Both the position numbers and the translations under genes were made by a program. From CAZSVE01 sp964610175 (GTDB taxonomy: Bacteria; Pseudomonadota; Gammaproteobacteria; HK1), in contig CAZSVE010000021.1 of assembly GCA_964610175.1 (NCBI GenBank), forward strand, positions 1 through 41,393: 41,393 bases of DNA. Direction: 5' to 3'. This document shows, piece after piece, positions 34,568-41,393 of this stretch (positions within the stretch are counted from its first letter, which is position 1; each line of letters starts with the position of its first letter). The notes beneath the pieces are model-generated. The model was not told where the DNA came from. It saw nothing but the letters and a program-made list of their open reading frames with translations, and ran no database searches.

Positions 34568-34918
34568 ATGAAAGCGACCATTTATCACAATCCCCGATGC
34601 AGCAAATCCCGTGATGCTCTTCAGATGTTGAAAGATCGTCACATCGAGGTAGAAATCATCCAATACCTGAAGCATCCACCCTCCGAACAGGAGTTGGGCG
34701 AGCTTCTCGTCGGACTCGGGATGGAACCCCGCGAGTTGATGCGCCGTAAAGAGAAACCCTATAAAGCCAAAGGATTGGATAATCAGGATCTCGATCGGGC
34801 TTCCTTGATTCGGGCGATGGTCGAAGCCCCAATCTTGATCGAACGCCCCATCGTGTTGATTGGAGATAAAGCCGTATTAGGTCGTCCGCTGGATAAAGTG
34901 GCGGAAATCCTCGGATGA
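34568..34918 (+). CDS. arsC: Arsenate reductase, glutaredoxin-dependent ArsC family
   Basis: This 116-residue thioredoxin-fold protein has the catalytic Cys11 in YHNPRCSKSRDAL, a central LGMEPRELMRRKE segment and the C-terminal RPIVLIGDKAVLGRPLDKV with the conserved arginines of ArsC. It would reduce arsenate to arsenite with glutathione/glutaredoxin. YffB- or Spx-like relatives are the alternative, but the CSKSR and RPLDKV motifs favour ArsC. The start at 34568 is preferred over a GTG at 34550 inside the repeat. Together with arsS and the ArsM-like remnant it points to arsenic chemistry. Confidence 0.87.
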   Translation: MKATIYHNPRCSKSRDALQMLKDRHIEVEIIQYLKHPPSEQELGELLVGLGMEPRELMRRKEKPYKAKGLDNQDLDRASLIRAMVEAPILIERPIVLIGDKAVLGRPLDKVAEILG

Positions 34919-35057
34919 ATCCCTCATAGATCCACCTCGGAGAGTACGGGAAAATCTCTCGGGAGTTGGCTATCACCACCCGAATTATTAGCATAATTGG
35001 AACCAGTACTCCCCTATGTTCAAGACTGCCTTCCCGATTCGTTTTAGAAAGGCGGTA

Positions 35058-35178
35058 ATTTGTTTCCTCTGCTCACCTTCGCAAATGAGTCGAGTTTTAC
35101 AACACAATGATTTTGCTTTACTAATGCCGAATCATGCTTCATCGGTTCGAGGCGAAGCCGAGCGGGAAATAAACAAAT
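35058..35178 (-). repeat. Repeat A, copy 12, chimeric (both ends are tails)
   Basis: Read on the minus strand, the tail and body of repeat A are normal up to the head motif GGTTCGAGGCGAAGC. Instead of the usual TTCGCTAG, the plus strand then continues CCGAGCGGGAAATAAACAAA, which is the tail of a second copy in the opposite orientation. The shared GCGAAGC marks the junction. The gap 34919-35367 holds this and a palindromic element only. Confidence 0.8.
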
Positions 35179-35214
35179 CGAAGTTTCCGGAAATCCCCTT
35201 ATGGACAAATAGAC

Positions 35215-35282
35215 GTGATCTCGACCAAAGGGAGAGAACTTCCGCGTCGAGCACTGTTCCTGCACGCTTTGGTCGAGATGAC
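35215..35282. repeat. Palindromic dispersed element, second copy
   Basis: The arms GTGATCTCGACCAAAG (35215-35230) and CTTTGGTCGAGATGAC (35267-35282) are inverted at 15 of 16 positions around a 36-base loop. The GATCTCGACC-type arms resemble the right arm of the element at 3902-3982. Confidence 0.65.
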
Positions 35283-35367
35283 TGTTTTGAGACGAAAAAT
35301 CAAAGTCTCCAAAAACTTACCCCGAAAGGGCATCATGTTCTTTAGTTTCTGTTAAGGTAAAGTCAAG

Positions 35368-36195
35368 ATGGCAAATCAAATGCACAGCAATCCGGTGCCG
35401 GAAAAAAGTACAATCGACAATGATGAGCTGATCATCGCCGGTGTTTCGTATCGTTCAAGATTGCTTGTCGGAACCGGCAAATACAAAGATTTTCAAGAAA
35501 CCCGTCAGGCCGTGGATGTCAGTGGGGCCGAGATCGTCACCGTGGCCATCCGCCGCACCAACATTGGCAGCGACCCCAATGGGCCGAATCTCCTCGATTT
35601 CATTCCTCCCGACAAATACACCATCTTGCCCAATACCGCCGGTTGTTATGATGTACAGTCGGCAGTTCGTACCTGCCTATTGGCTCGAGAACTATTGGAT
35701 GGGCACGGTTTAGTCAAGCTCGAGGTATTGGGAGACGAGAAGACATTATTTCCCGATGTTATGCAAACCCTGAAGGCAGCCGAACAATTGATTCAGGACG
35801 ATTTCAAGATAATGGTCTACACCAATGATGATCCCATCGTCGCCAAGCACCTTGAAGAGATTGGATGTGTGGCAGTTATGCCATTGGCGGCTCCAATTGG
35901 TTCCGGGCTTGGGATCCGTAACCCGCACAACATCCGTACTATCGTGGAAAATGCCGGGGTGCCGATTCTCGTGGATGCCGGTGTAGGCACCGCATCCGAC
36001 GCTGCTATCGCCATGGAGCTTGGTTGTGACGGTGTCTTGATGAATACCGGCATCGCTGCGGCTCGTGATCCGATATTGATGGCCTCGGCGATGAAAAAGG
36101 CAATCGAAGCGGGGCGGGAGGCCTTCCTGGCGGGCCGTATGCCGCGCAAGCGATTCGGGAGTGCATCATCCCCCATCGATGGGACCTTTTTCTGA
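35368..36195 (+). CDS. thiG: Thiazole synthase
   Basis: This 275-residue protein is intact. ThiG motifs are present: GVSYRSRLLVGTGKYKDF, AIRRTNIGSDPNGPNLLDFI, the Schiff-base lysine in VKLEVLGDEKTLFPD, and the phosphate-binding ends VMPLAAPIGSGLGI and LVDAGVGTASDAAIAMELG. It builds the thiazole ring of thiamine from deoxyxylulose phosphate and the thiocarboxylate of ThiS. About 20 extra residues precede the usual N-terminus (MANQMHSNPVPEKS). No thiS is visible upstream, where it commonly sits. Confidence 0.95.
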   Translation: MANQMHSNPVPEKSTIDNDELIIAGVSYRSRLLVGTGKYKDFQETRQAVDVSGAEIVTVAIRRTNIGSDPNGPNLLDFIPPDKYTILPNTAGCYDVQSAVRTCLLARELLDGHGLVKLEVLGDEKTLFPDVMQTLKAAEQLIQDDFKIMVYTNDDPIVAKHLEEIGCVAVMPLAAPIGSGLGIRNPHNIRTIVENAGVPILVDAGVGTASDAAIAMELGCDGVLMNTGIAAARDPILMASAMKKAIEAGREAFLAGRMPRKRFGSASSPIDGTFF

Positions 36196-36210
36196 ACAAT
36201 GCCGCTTTCT

Positions 36211-36321
36211 TTTGTTTATTTCCCGCCCATCTTCGGCAAATGAATCAAGTTTTACGAAACGCTGGTTTTGCTCTACTACGACCAAATCACGCTTCATCGG
36301 CTCAAAGCGAAGCGTCGCTAG
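36211..36321 (-). repeat. Repeat A, copy 13
   Basis: On the minus strand it runs from CTAGCGACGCTTCGCTTTGA to GGGCGGGAAATAAACAAAAG. It lies between thiG and the tRNA promoter. Confidence 0.85.
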
Positions 36322-36388
36322 TGGATAATCTCATTTCATTGAAGAGCCGTTTTTGTGTTGATTATCAGAAGGCGATCAAAAACTACGG

Positions 36389-36416
36389 TTGACACACACA
36401 TATCCTTGATTACAAT
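36389..36416 (+). promoter_or_regulatory. Sigma-70 promoter of the tRNA-Gly/tRNA-Cys genes
   Basis: A perfect -35 box TTGACA (36389-36394), a 16-base spacer and a -10 box TACAAT (36411-36416) stand 14 bases before the tRNA-Gly gene, consistent with a short leader. Confidence 0.75.
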
Positions 36417-36430
36417 ATACTTTAACTTAT

Positions 36431-36506
36431 GCGGGAATAGCTCAGCTGGTAGAGCGCAACCTTGCCAAGGTTGAGGTCGCGGGTTCGAGACCCGTTTCCC
36501 GCTCCA
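36431..36506 (+). tRNA. tRNA-Gly (anticodon GCC)
   Basis: This 76-base cloverleaf has acceptor GCGGGAA/TTCCCGC, D-arm GCTC...GAGC, anticodon stem CAACC/GGTTG with loop TTGCCAA (anticodon GCC), a TTCGAGA T-loop and an encoded CCA. Confidence 0.97.
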
Positions 36507-36637
36507 AGCGTATTTCGGTGATAGACACGACTTTCTATCCATACTCTCCGTAAATCGAGAACAGGACCTCCTTGCAAGGATAGCCTGAATCGCGCTTGTG
36601 ACCCATTCATGGCAAGTCAACCGTTTCGCAAAGTGTC

Positions 36638-36711
36638 GGCTGAGTGGCAGAGTGGTTATGCAGCGGCCTGCAAAGCCGTGGACCTCGGTTCGATTCCGGG
36701 CTCAGCCTCCA
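36638..36711 (+). tRNA. tRNA-Cys (anticodon GCA)
   Basis: This 74-base cloverleaf has acceptor GGCTGAG/CTCAGCC, the anticodon loop CTGCAAA (anticodon GCA) between CGGC and GCCG, a TTCGATT T-loop and an encoded CCA. The gene order glycine then cysteine is common in gammaproteobacteria, and both are probably made from the promoter at 36389. Confidence 0.96.
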
Positions 36712-36722
36712 TCCTGTTCAGG

Positions 36723-36805
36723 TATCGGAAAAATAAAGATTCCGAGAGAATTGGTGCGTATGCCAAGACCCATCCCGCTTCGGTCTTGGCAGCGAAGCGC
36801 TAACA
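36723..36805 (+). repeat. Repeat B, copy 3
   Basis: It runs from TATCGGAAAAATAAAGATTC to GCAGCGAAGCGCTAACA, 11 bases after tRNA-Cys. It matches copies at 7244 and 27211. Confidence 0.8.
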
Positions 36806-36959
36806 TGTTCAAAGTAATCACCTAGAAAAGTAATTCCTTCCAATCCGAAGCAACTCCCTTCTGTATCTCCTCGCCCGTATTCCTCAGGTTACTCGGTTAT
36901 CGAAGCTCCCCCCGTATGTTGTTCCGTTCGACCCTGCTGGTCTTAACGACGCATCGTAA

Positions 36960-38597
36960 TCAAATGATGATTTTCGGTTGTCTCGTCTCTTGATAATTTT
37001 CCGGCACCAATACGGTGTCAACGGCGGGACGCTCGTTATCGGCCTCGGGGTAATCCAGGGAATAATGAAGACCACGGCTTTCCTTGCGGGCAAGGGCAGA
37101 GTGGATGATAAGGTCGGCGGAGACCACGAGATTGCGGAGTTCGATCAAATCTCCCGTAACCCGAAAATTCCCATAGTATTCAGCAATTTCGCTTTGCAGC
37201 AGGTCTACACGGTGCTTGGCCCGTTGCAGACGCTTGGTACTGCGTACGATGCCGACATAGTCCCACATGAAGCGTCGCAGTTCGTCCCAGTTGTGGGAGA
37301 CGACGACCTCTTCGTCGGAATCGGTGACCCGGCTCTCGTCCCATTCGCGCAGGGCAACGGGCAACGGGAAGCCTTTCATGGATTGCTCGATATGGTCGGC
37401 GGCGGACTTGGCGAAAACGAGGCATTCCAGGAGGGAGTTGCTCGCCATGCGGTTGGCACCGTGCAGGCCCGTGGAAGCAACTTCCCCGATGGCGTAGAGC
37501 CCCGCCAGATCGGCGCGCGCCCAGCGGTCGGTGATGACGCCGCCACAGGTGTAATGGGCGGCGGGGACCACGGGGATAGCAGTTTTAGTGATGTCGTAGC
37601 CGAGTTCCAGGCAGCGGGCATAGACGGTGGGGAAGTGCTCTCGAATGAATTCCGGGGATCTCGCGGTGATGTCGAGATAGACGCAATCGGCCCCGACGCG
37701 TTTCATTTCGTGGTCGATGGCACGTGCCACGATATCCCGAGGCGCCAGTTCGGCGCGCGGATCGAAACGCACCATGAAGGGTTCGCCGCCAGGCAAAATG
37801 AGTTTTCCACCTTCGCCGCGCATGGATTCGGTAATGAGAAAGGAGGTGGCCTGGGGGTGATAGAGGCAGGTGGGATGAAATTGGATGAATTCCATGTTGG
37901 CGACGCGGCAACCGGCACGCCAGGCCATGGCGATGCCATCCCCGGTAGCGACATCGGGATTGCTGGTGTAGAGATATGCCTTCCCGGCACCGCCCGTGGC
38001 CAATACGGTAGCCCGTGCGCCGAATGAATGGACGCGCCGTTTTTCTCGATCGAAGACGTATGCCCCGTGGCATTGTTCATCGGGAAGGCCGAGGTTTCTT
38101 CCGGTGATGAGATCGAGGGCCAAGTGGGACTCGAAGATGGAGATGTTGGGATGGGCGCGGACTTTTTCGGCGAGGGTATTTTGGATGGCGCGGCCCGTGG
38201 CGTCGGCGGCGTGGATGATGCGGCGGTGGCTATGTCCACCCTCTCGGGTCAGATGGTAACGGGATGTATGGTTGGGGCCGAGTATCCTGGTAAAATCGAC
38301 ACCCATTTCGATGAGTTCCCGGATGCACGCCTCACCGTTCTCGACCACGAAGCGCACGATATCTGGGTCGCAAAGGCCTGCACCGGCCCCGAGGGTATCG
38401 TCGATATGTGAATCGATGGAATCTTCCTCGTGAAGCACCACGGATACGCCGCCTTGTGCATACAGGGTGTTGCTTTCGGTTAGAGTACCCTTGGATAACA
38501 GGTTGACCTTGAAATGATGGCTAAGGTGTAATGCGCAGCTCAAGCCCGCCGCGCCACTGCCGATAACCAGCACATCGGATTGATATTGTCGGTTCAT
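36960..38597 (-). CDS. nadB: L-aspartate oxidase
   Basis: This 545-residue protein is intact. The FAD-binding motif VLVIGSGAAGLSCALHL is at the N-terminus; the succinate dehydrogenase/fumarate reductase-like domain carries TREGGHSHRRIIHA, MEFIQFHPTCLY, and VVPAAHYTCGGVITD with GLYAIGEVASTGLHGANRMA. It oxidises aspartate to iminoaspartate in NAD synthesis; nadA and nadC are not in the window. It is divergent from metK across a 463-bp gap. Confidence 0.96.
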   Translation of the reverse strand: MNRQYQSDVLVIGSGAAGLSCALHLSHHFKVNLLSKGTLTESNTLYAQGGVSVVLHEEDSIDSHIDDTLGAGAGLCDPDIVRFVVENGEACIRELIEMGVDFTRILGPNHTSRYHLTREGGHSHRRIIHAADATGRAIQNTLAEKVRAHPNISIFESHLALDLITGRNLGLPDEQCHGAYVFDREKRRVHSFGARATVLATGGAGKAYLYTSNPDVATGDGIAMAWRAGCRVANMEFIQFHPTCLYHPQATSFLITESMRGEGGKLILPGGEPFMVRFDPRAELAPRDIVARAIDHEMKRVGADCVYLDITARSPEFIREHFPTVYARCLELGYDITKTAIPVVPAAHYTCGGVITDRWARADLAGLYAIGEVASTGLHGANRMASNSLLECLVFAKSAADHIEQSMKGFPLPVALREWDESRVTDSDEEVVVSHNWDELRRFMWDYVGIVRSTKRLQRAKHRVDLLQSEIAEYYGNFRVTGDLIELRNLVVSADLIIHSALARKESRGLHYSLDYPEADNERPAVDTVLVPENYQETRQPKIII

Positions 38598-39060
38598 GGT
38601 TGACGGTACCTTGAAATCCGAGTTGTTTTTTCACCACGGGAACTGCGCCACGGATGTGTCGGATGCATCAGCGGCAAAAACGTGTCCCTACCATCCTTCG
38701 AGGTGCATCATTCGACTTTTACGTATCATTGCACAGAAATTGCCATGAGAGTATCGCTACGCGGAACAATGACCCGCATTCGATCCCTTTCCATTTTCGG
38801 GGGTAAACCCCCGGCGTGACTTGTTACCACAAAGGCGCACTACGGCAATCCCCGATCTCCCCATGTCTTCTTTTACCCACCGGGGGTGGCAAGGATCAAC
38901 GTGGCTTGCTGCCATAAAGATACCACTGGAAGCTTTGCACCGGGTCGCAGCCACCCCGGACTTCTTTGATTGTCAGGGGTAACGAGGTCTACACGACTGT
39001 TTTTTATTCACATACCACGGGCATAAGGTTCAGGAGCCGAACTTTAGCCAGGAGGAAATC
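38598..39060. other. Divergent intergenic region nadB/metK (463 bp), possible metK leader
   Basis: The gap holds no supported gene. A hairpin CGGGGG-TAAA-CCCCCG lies at 38798-38813, and other short GC-rich inverted segments follow (about 38880-38890). AGGAGG lies directly before metK (39051-39056). I could not match it to a known SAM or SAH riboswitch. The length leaves room for a structured leader. Confidence 0.4.
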
Positions 39061-40221
39061 ATGACACACGCCAAGTTTATTACATCGGAGTCGGTCTCCG
39101 AAGGGCATCCCGATAAGGTCGCCGATCAAATTTCGGATGCCGTGCTCGACGCTATTTTGGAGAAAGACACCAAGGCGCGTGTCGCCTGCGAGACCCTGGT
39201 AAAAACGGGCATGGTGCTGATAGCGGGCGAGGTTACCACCACGGACTGGGTCGATATGGAAGAACTGGTGCGAAACTGTATACGGGAGATTGGCTACGAT
39301 GACCCTGCGTTTGGATTCGATTGGGAGAGCTGCGCCGTGCTTACCGCCATCGGAAAACAATCTCCCGACATTGCCCAGGGTGTCGATGAACGCGCGGACC
39401 ATGAACAGGGAGCCGGGGATCAGGGCATGATGTTCGGTTACGCCACAACCGAGACCGACGTCCTCATGCCTGCGCCCATTACCTATGCCCACCGATTGGT
39501 GAAGAAACAGGCGGAGCTTCGTAAGAAGGGCGAACTACCGTGGTTGCGGCCCGACGCCAAAAGCCAGGTGACGATTCGCTACGAGAATGGGCTACCCGCG
39601 GGCATCGATACCGTGGTGTTATCGACCCAGCACGACCCGGAGATCGAGCATAGGGAACTGGAAAAGGCCGTATTGGAAAAAATCATTTATCCAGTGGTGC
39701 CCGAAGGCTGGATTGACGCCGATACCCGTTTTTATATCAATCCCACGGGTCGTTTCGTGGTTGGCGGGCCCGTGGGCGACTGCGGTCTGACAGGACGCAA
39801 GATCATCGTGGATACCTATGGCGGGGTCGCGCGGCACGGCGGTGGGGCCTTTTCCGGCAAGGACCCCTCCAAGGTAGATCGCTCGGCGGCCTATGCCTGT
39901 CGCTTCGTCGCCAAGAATATCGTCGCGGCGGGGCTGGCGGACCGCTGTGAAGTCCAGGTGTCCTACGCCATCGGCGTCGCTGAACCCACCTCTATCGACA
40001 TCGAAACCTTCGGCACCGGCAAAATAGAGGATGCCCGGATTGGTCGTTTGGTGCGCGACATTTTCGACCTTCATCCGAAAGGGATTATCCGAATGCTGGA
40101 TCTGTTGCGCCCGATTTATCGACAAACTGCGGCATATGGGCATTTTGGACGTGAAGATGCGGCATTTACCTGGGAACGAACCGACAAGGCCGCGGAACTT
40201 CGCGAAGCGGCGGGACTTTAG
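39061..40221 (+). CDS. metK: S-adenosylmethionine synthetase
   Basis: This 386-residue protein is complete: TSESVSEGHPDKVADQISDA at the N-terminus, the GAGDQGMMFGYA loop, and the ATP/phosphate loop GGGAFSGKDPSKVDRSAAY. It makes SAM from methionine and ATP. CAGGAGGAAATC before the ATG is a strong ribosome binding site. It converges on the Rieske gene; a hairpin lies between them. Confidence 0.97.
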   Translation: MTHAKFITSESVSEGHPDKVADQISDAVLDAILEKDTKARVACETLVKTGMVLIAGEVTTTDWVDMEELVRNCIREIGYDDPAFGFDWESCAVLTAIGKQSPDIAQGVDERADHEQGAGDQGMMFGYATTETDVLMPAPITYAHRLVKKQAELRKKGELPWLRPDAKSQVTIRYENGLPAGIDTVVLSTQHDPEIEHRELEKAVLEKIIYPVVPEGWIDADTRFYINPTGRFVVGGPVGDCGLTGRKIIVDTYGGVARHGGGAFSGKDPSKVDRSAAYACRFVAKNIVAAGLADRCEVQVSYAIGVAEPTSIDIETFGTGKIEDARIGRLVRDIFDLHPKGIIRMLDLLRPIYRQTAAYGHFGREDAAFTWERTDKAAELREAAGL

Positions 40222-40235
40222 GGAGAAAGCATCGG

Positions 40236-40281
40236 GGAGAGAACAGGAACGGTTCCAATAATTCCGTATCCTGTTCTCTCC
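40236..40281. terminator. Strong hairpin between convergent metK and Rieske genes
   Basis: GGAGAGAACAGGA (40236-40248) and TCCTGTTCTCTCC (40269-40281) form a perfect 13-bp stem with a 20-base loop. No long T tract follows on either strand, so it is a likely but unorthodox bidirectional terminator. Confidence 0.55.
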
Positions 40282-40355
40282 TGAAAAACCGGCAGGCAAG
40301 GCTCGATCCACTCGTAAAGGTGACTGGAAATCATGGAGTCTTGGCTGCGCACTCG

Positions 40356-40676
40356 CTATTCATCGGCCCAGGCAACCTGAACCATTTCCTTTTCGATCCG
40401 CGTAGGAAAGGTGGCGACCGTGTCATGGGCCAGCGCCGTCAAGGCCTCGCCCGTCTTGATATGAAAACGAGCGCCATGCCAGGGACAAATGATCTGATCA
40501 CCATCGATCTTGCCAGTACTCAAGGTTTTGTAATCATGGGTACAGGCATCTTCGATGGCATAGAATCCATCATCCAAATTGAACACGGCAATCTCCGTTC
40601 CATCCTCCGTAGTAATGGATCGGCAGGTATTCGACTTGAATTCACCAATTGGTGCAACGTCTATCCAGTTCGTCAT
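40356..40676 (-). CDS. Rieske [2Fe-2S] ferredoxin-like protein
   Basis: This 106-residue protein has the Rieske cluster motif in two boxes, CTH (in EDACTHDYKTLS) and CPWHGARF. The length is that of small non-haem dioxygenase ferredoxins or NirD-like proteins, with no signal peptide. It transfers electrons to an unidentified partner. It may be co-transcribed with the synthetase gene on the same strand. Confidence 0.9.
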   Translation of the reverse strand: MTNWIDVAPIGEFKSNTCRSITTEDGTEIAVFNLDDGFYAIEDACTHDYKTLSTGKIDGDQIICPWHGARFHIKTGEALTALAHDTVATFPTRIEKEMVQVAWADE

Positions 40677-40795
40677 GTATGATTCTCCAAATTCAGAAAA
40701 TGAATGCGAATGCCCGAGTACTCCATTATTTTTTCCGAGGCCGCGCCCGGAGAAAAGGCGTAGCTCCTTAGAATTTTTATCATGCGGTATATTCG

Positions 40796-40908
40796 CTAGC
40801 GAAGCTTCGTCTCAAACCGATGAAGCGTGATTTGGCCGTACTAGAGCAAAACCACCGTTTTGTAGAAACTTGATGATCATTTGCGAAGATGAGCGGGAAA
40901 TAAACGAA
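40796..40908 (+). repeat. Repeat A, copy 14
   Basis: It begins CTAGCGAAGCTTCGTCTCAA and ends GAGCGGGAAATAAACGAATC. The gap 40677-41184 otherwise holds only an unassigned minus-strand open stretch (40971-41184). Confidence 0.88.
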
Positions 40909-41184
40909 TCAATCGCATCCGATACGGATCGCCGATGGTGTGGAACATTCGCCATTTCTTTTTCGGCAACCTACAAGTTCTTTTCTGTCGGTCGTGGTCT
41001 TTCACAAGGAAACGTCAGGCGTTTTCGTGCATCATCGATATCATCCTCCATTGAATCATAGATCCTGAACCGATCACGGAAGTGAGTGCGCAAAACGGAA
41101 TATCCACCCTCTCCGGTTTTCGGAGAGATATCGATGATTATTTTTCCCGGGAATATCCAATATGGATGGGGATTTCCCCATTCA

Positions 41185-41391
41185 TCATGTCGCCTTGCCG
41201 ACCGACCGATCCCGGATGGAGTCTTTGGTGACACCGAAGGGAGGTGGGATAGTAATCGCCGGCGGTGCCATCTCTTCCAGCTTCGGACGCTCCCATTTCC
41301 CCACATTGTCCAGTTCTCCCGCCAAAAATTGCGCCAGGCAGATACGGCGCTGCACTTTGCCACTGGACGTCTTGGGAAGAACGCCGGGTCT
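41185..41391 (-). CDS. AMP-dependent synthetase/ligase, C-terminal end (partial)
   Basis: Minus-strand frame running in from the window edge, ending at TGA 41187-41185. It reads RPGVLPKTSSGKVQRR near its start: the A10 motif of acyl/acetyl-CoA synthetases (PKTxSGKxxRR), whose Lys is catalytic. The following 50 residues (LAQFLAGELDNVGKWERPKL) are the normal tail. Most of the gene is outside the window, so substrate is unknown; acyl-CoA or fatty acyl-AMP ligases are possible. Confidence 0.75.
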   Translation of the reverse strand, partial: RPGVLPKTSSGKVQRRICLAQFLAGELDNVGKWERPKLEEMAPPAITIPPPFGVTKDSIRDRSVGKAT

Positions 41392-41393
41392 TA

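Noticed and set aside
36978..38027. 349-codon plus-strand ORF antisense to nadB
   Set aside because: It is a shadow of the intact L-aspartate oxidase gene on the other strand.
4241..40908. Repeat A copies as a CRISPR array
   Set aside because: The copies are 0.3 to 11 kb apart, lie on both strands and have no regular spacers or cas genes.
40971..41184. Minus-strand open stretch with segments such as WIFPGKIIIDISPKTG
   Set aside because: It looks somewhat protein-like, but the frame has no start codon after the synthetase stop and the only ATG (41363) is inside the synthetase gene. It may be a relic.

Overview
The window looks like a chromosomal segment of a sulfur-oxidising gammaproteobacterium with a lightly decayed, repeat-rich genome. 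The grounds are an intact flavocytochrome c sulfide dehydrogenase pair (fccA-fccB), gammaproteobacterial-type housekeeping genes (mreBCD, pyrG, gatCA, metK, nadB, thiG), glycine and cysteine tRNA genes in tandem, a TRAP transporter, and many short dispersed repeats with gene remnants. Large sulfur bacteria or their symbionts are a reasonable comparison, but the genus cannot be fixed from the sequence alone.

Layout. 1-3.0 kb: end of an unidentified gene, then a TPR protein, a small J-domain-like protein and a divergent GrpE, which looks like a specialised Hsp70 co-chaperone operon; a 3'-truncated IS110-family transposase abuts it. 3.8-7.1 kb: a small Cys-rich protein, a QmcA-type SPFH protein with its NfeD partner, and a c-type haem DUF3365 protein. 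7.4-11.8 kb, minus strand: remnants of an iron alcohol dehydrogenase and a DUF3299 protein, a hydrolase-OsmC fusion, an exported M20 amidohydrolase and a small membrane protein. 12.5-14.4 kb: fccA-fccB with a terminator. 14.5-17.8 kb: DUF2442, a His-rich ZrgA-like zinc protein, two broken PIN toxin loci with their partners, and a truncated, frameshifted ArsM-like methyltransferase. 18-20.8 kb: an endonuclease III-like glycosylase, a DinD/BRO protein and arsS. 21.3-27.2 kb: two paralogous AAA-ATPase/PD-(D/E)XK proteins flanking dctQ-dctM. 27.4-31.9 kb, minus strand: pyrG, then mreD-mreC-mreB. 32.4-36.2 kb: gatC, gatA, arsC and thiG, each separated by repeats. 36.4-41.4 kb: tRNA-Gly, tRNA-Cys, nadB, metK, a Rieske ferredoxin and the C-terminal end of an acyl/acetyl-CoA synthetase-type enzyme.

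The most striking non-genic signal is a dispersed repeat of about 110 bp (here called repeat A), present 14 times on both strands. It begins near CTAGCGAAGCTTCGC and ends near GAGCGGGAAATAAACAAA. One copy has split a PIN-domain gene, whose C-terminal codons resume immediately after the repeat, so the element has moved. A second family (repeat B, about 82 bp, three copies) and a palindromic element (two copies) are also present. Functional themes are sulfide oxidation (FccAB), arsenic chemistry (ArsC, ArsS, a relic of ArsM), cell shape (MreBCD), membrane quality control (QmcA/NfeD) and chaperone function. Several accessory genes carry single-base frameshifts while all core genes are open, which suggests real decay rather than uniformly poor sequence.
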